Part shown: in pieces, positions 61,941-64,000 of the stretch
Position numbering within the stretch: the stretch's first letter is position 1
Layout of the letters: every line of letters begins with the position of its first letter
From: Zavarzinia compransoris
Lineage (GTDB): Bacteria; Pseudomonadota; Alphaproteobacteria; Zavarziniales; Zavarziniaceae
Assembly (NCBI RefSeq): GCF_003173055.1
Contig: NZ_QGLF01000002.1
Location: 186,322-250,321, forward strand
DNA length: 64,000 nucleotides
Direction of reading: 5' to 3'
Program-made: the position numbers and the translations under genes
Notes under the pieces: generated by a model
What the model was told of the DNA's origin: nothing
The model's input: the letters and a program-made list of their open reading frames with translations, nothing else
Database searches by the model: none

Positions 61941-62948
61941 ATGCCGGACCAGATCACCGATATCACCGATATCGCCGGTCTCGAAGCCTGCATCGGCAAG
62001 CCGTCGGGAGCGGTCGACCTCAAGGTCATCGATCACCTGGATGGGGAGGCGGCGCGCTGGCTGGCGGCCGCACCGCTGGCTTTCGTCGCCTTCGGCGATG
62101 GTGATGGTCTTGCCGTCACCCTGGCGGGCGGGGCGCCCGGCTTTGCCGCCGCGGCCGGGCCGGGCCGACTGGAACTGCCGGCGGCCTGTCTCGACGACGC
62201 CGGTTCCGCCAGGGTCGGTACCGGCTTCGGTTCCCTGTTCCTGGTGCCCGGGATCGGCGAAACCCTGCGGGTGAACGGCCGCGTCGCCGGCCTTCGGGAC
62301 GGTGTGATCGCAGTGGCGGTCGAGGAATGCTATGCCCATTGCGCCAAGGCGCTGATCCGGTCCGATTTCTGGGCGGCGGCGCCGGGGGCGGGGTCCGCCG
62401 CCGAATTTCCCGAAGCCTGCCGCTTCATGGCGCTGGCGACCATGGATGCGGCCGGGCGCCTGGACGTCAGCCCCAAGGGGGATCCGGCGGGCCTGCTGCT
62501 GCGCCGGGCCGACGGCGCCCTGTGGTTCCCGGAACGCCCGGGCAACCGCCGGACCGACAGCTATCGCAATATCCTGAGCCGGCCGCGGCTGGCCGCCTGC
62601 GCCCTGGTGCCGGGCGGTACGGCGGTGGCCTCGCTATCCGGGCGGCCGACGCTGACCGTGGCGGCGGCGGCCCGCACTCCCTTCGCGGTCGAGGGGAAAT
62701 TGCCCCTGCTGGTGACGAGGGTCGATGCGCCGGTGCTCGAAATCGGGGAAAGCCCGGCCCTGGCCCGCGCCCGGCCCTGGCCGGCGGCGCCCCGCCCGGC
62801 GGGGATCGATCCGGCGGCGGTCTTCACCGCGCATATCCGGCTGAACAGGGGCAGGAGCCTGCAGGCCCGGCTGGTCAGCACCGTGCTGGCGGTGCCGGGC
62901 CTGATGGAGAAGGGCCTCGCCGGCGACTACAAGAAAAACCTCTACTGA
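61941..62948 (+). CDS. Pyridoxamine 5'-phosphate oxidase-fold protein
   Basis: 335 residues from the ATG at 61941 (AAAGGGA upstream). The second half has CRFMALATMDAAGRLDVSPK, GDPAGLL, DGALWFPERPGNRRTDSYRN and ILSRPRLAACALVPG, the MSMEG_1061/PNPOx-like FMN-binding pattern; the first half looks like a second split-barrel copy (LAFVAFGDGDGLAVTL, RVNGRVAGL). FMN or heme ligand likely, substrate unknown. Divergent from the monooxygenase and perhaps regulated from the same site. Confidence 0.75.
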   Translation: MPDQITDITDIAGLEACIGKPSGAVDLKVIDHLDGEAARWLAAAPLAFVAFGDGDGLAVTLAGGAPGFAAAAGPGRLELPAACLDDAGSARVGTGFGSLFLVPGIGETLRVNGRVAGLRDGVIAVAVEECYAHCAKALIRSDFWAAAPGAGSAAEFPEACRFMALATMDAAGRLDVSPKGDPAGLLLRRADGALWFPERPGNRRTDSYRNILSRPRLAACALVPGGTAVASLSGRPTLTVAAAARTPFAVEGKLPLLVTRVDAPVLEIGESPALARARPWPAAPRPAGIDPAAVFTAHIRLNRGRSLQARLVSTVLAVPGLMEKGLAGDYKKNLY

Positions 62949-62994
62949 AGAGGAAGCGGGACCGCCGGTCGCCCGGCGGCCCCCGCCGCTTGCC

Positions 62995-64000
62995 TTACTC
63001 CGCCGCGGCCGCCACGGGGACGGAACTGCGGATCAGGTGGTCGAAGGCGCCGAGCGATGCCTTCGCGCCCTCGCCCATGGCGATGACGATCTGCTTGTAG
63101 GGCACGGTGGTCACGTCGCCGGCGGCGAAGACGCCGGCGACCGAGGTCTGGCCCTTGGCATCGACGATGATCTCGCCGCGCGGGGTCAGGTCCACCGGGC
63201 CGCCCTTCAGCCATTCGGTATTGGGCACCAGGCCGATCTGCACGAAGATGCCTTCGAGGTCGAGCTTGTGGCTCTCGCCGCTCTTCCGGTCCTTATAGGC
63301 GAGGCCGGTGACCTTCTGGCCGTCGCCCAGCACTGCCGTCGTCTGCGCTTCCATGACGATGGTGACATTGGGCAGGCTTTTCAGCTTGGTCACCAGCACC
63401 GCATCGGCCCGCAGCACATCCATGAACTCGAACAGGGTGACATGGGCGACGATGCCGGCAAGGTCGATCGCCGCCTCGACGCCGGAATTGCCGCCGCCGA
63501 TCACCGCGACGCGCTTGCCCTTGAACAGGGGGCCGTCGCAATGCGGGCAATAGGCGACGCCCTTGGTGCGATACTCTTTCTCGCCGGGCACGCCCATGTC
63601 GCGCCAGCGCGCCCCGGTCGCCAGGATCACGGCCTTGGAGCGGAGCTTGGCCCCGGATTCCAGTTCCACCTCGATCAGGTCACCGGCGGTCAGCTTGCCG
63701 GCCCGCTGAAGATTCATGATGTCCACGTCATAGGACTTCACATGTTCTTCGAGCCCGGCGGCAAGACGCGGCCCCTCGGTTTCCTTGACCGAGATGAAAT
63801 TCTCGATGCCCAGGGTGTCGAGCACCTGGCCGCCGAAGCGTTCGGCGACGACGCCGGTGCGGATGCCCTTCCGCGCGGCATAGATCGCGGCCGCCGCGCC
63901 GGCCGGGCCGCCGCCGACGACCAGCACGTCGAAGGGCGCCTTGGCGTCGATCTTCTCGGCCGCGCGCTTTTCGGCGCCGGTGTCCAGCTTCTTCAGGATC
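62995..64000 (-). CDS. ahpF: Alkyl hydroperoxide reductase subunit F (N-terminus outside the window)
   Basis: At least 335 residues, open at the window edge. Contains the linker before [19 protein letters not shown] (FAD site), [17 protein letters not shown], the redox-active CPHC in [32 protein letters not shown] (NAD site) and [20 protein letters not shown]. The missing part would be the thioredoxin-like N-terminal domain that passes electrons to AhpC. Confidence 0.93.
   Translation of the reverse strand, partial: ILKKLDTGAEKRAAEKIDAKAPFDVLVVGGGPAGAAAAIYAARKGIRTGVVAERFGGQVLDTLGIENFISVKETEGPRLAAGLEEHVKSYDVDIMNLQRAGKLTAGDLIEVELESGAKLRSKAVILATGARWRDMGVPGEKEYRTKGVAYCPHCDGPLFKGKRVAVIGGGNSGVEAAIDLAGIVAHVTLFEFMDVLRADAVLVTKLKSLPNVTIVMEAQTTAVLGDGQKVTGLAYKDRKSGESHKLDLEGIFVQIGLVPNTEWLKGGPVDLTPRGEIIVDAKGQTSVAGVFAAGDVTTVPYKQIVIAMGEGAKASLGAFDHLIRSSVPVAAAAE

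Overview
The window is a 64 kb, high-GC chromosomal segment of an alphaproteobacterium. The block obgE-proB-proA-nadD-rsfS-rlmH-gpmI-envC-ctpA-deacetylase-rppH, and the neighbourhood of rluD, a DUF6476-like membrane protein and rpoH, are typical of that class. The alkane or xylene monooxygenase genes and acyl-CoA genes fit a metabolically versatile, Rhodospirillales-like organism, but that narrower placement is inference.

Layout. (1) 1-9.4 kb: a catabolic cluster, all on the minus strand. It holds a stand-alone PEP-utiliser swivel-domain protein, a HAD phosphatase, a carotenoid-hydratase-like (DUF7064-type) protein, a phenol-degradation-type outer-membrane transporter, an aldehyde dehydrogenase, an acyl-CoA ligase, a zinc alcohol dehydrogenase and an alpha/beta hydrolase. 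Three promoters in it share a palindrome built on TATCCCG/CGGGATA, so the parts probably form one regulon that oxidises an alcohol through aldehyde and acid to acyl-CoA. (2) 9.89-23.12 kb: an integrated element of about 13.2 kb, flanked by a 47-bp direct repeat of the 3' part of tRNA-Glu. It carries a tyrosine integrase, two toxin-antitoxin pairs, an AT-rich secreted protein, a broken second integrase, an outer-membrane barrel, an AlpA-like regulator, a Prim-Pol/helicase, a RepA-like ATPase with an altered Walker A, two unknown proteins, iteron-like repeats and, at its right end, a 1.4 kb gene-free stretch packed with different hairpins. (3) 23.1-42.1 kb: housekeeping genes and two tRNAs. (4) 42.2-52.8 kb: two ABC importers (polar amino acid type and polyamine type), a hydroxyacid dehydrogenase, a DUF454 protein, a desaturase and a TIM-barrel protein. 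(5) 52.8-64 kb: a LysR regulator, a biotin-dependent acyl-CoA carboxylase whose alpha chain is split at a palindromic repeat, a TetR regulator, an acyl-CoA dehydrogenase, an AlkB/XylM-type monooxygenase with its reductase, a PNPOx-fold protein and a partial ahpF.

The strongest leads for something undescribed are the hairpin array of the island with its repeated module whose copies differ only at synonymous third positions, the IncQ-like order primase-RepA-unknown protein-iterons inside an integrated element, the shared operator of the catabolic cluster, a rsfS gene that appears to start at a non-AUG codon, and a switchable hairpin in the rpoH leader. All were read by eye; no database search was possible.
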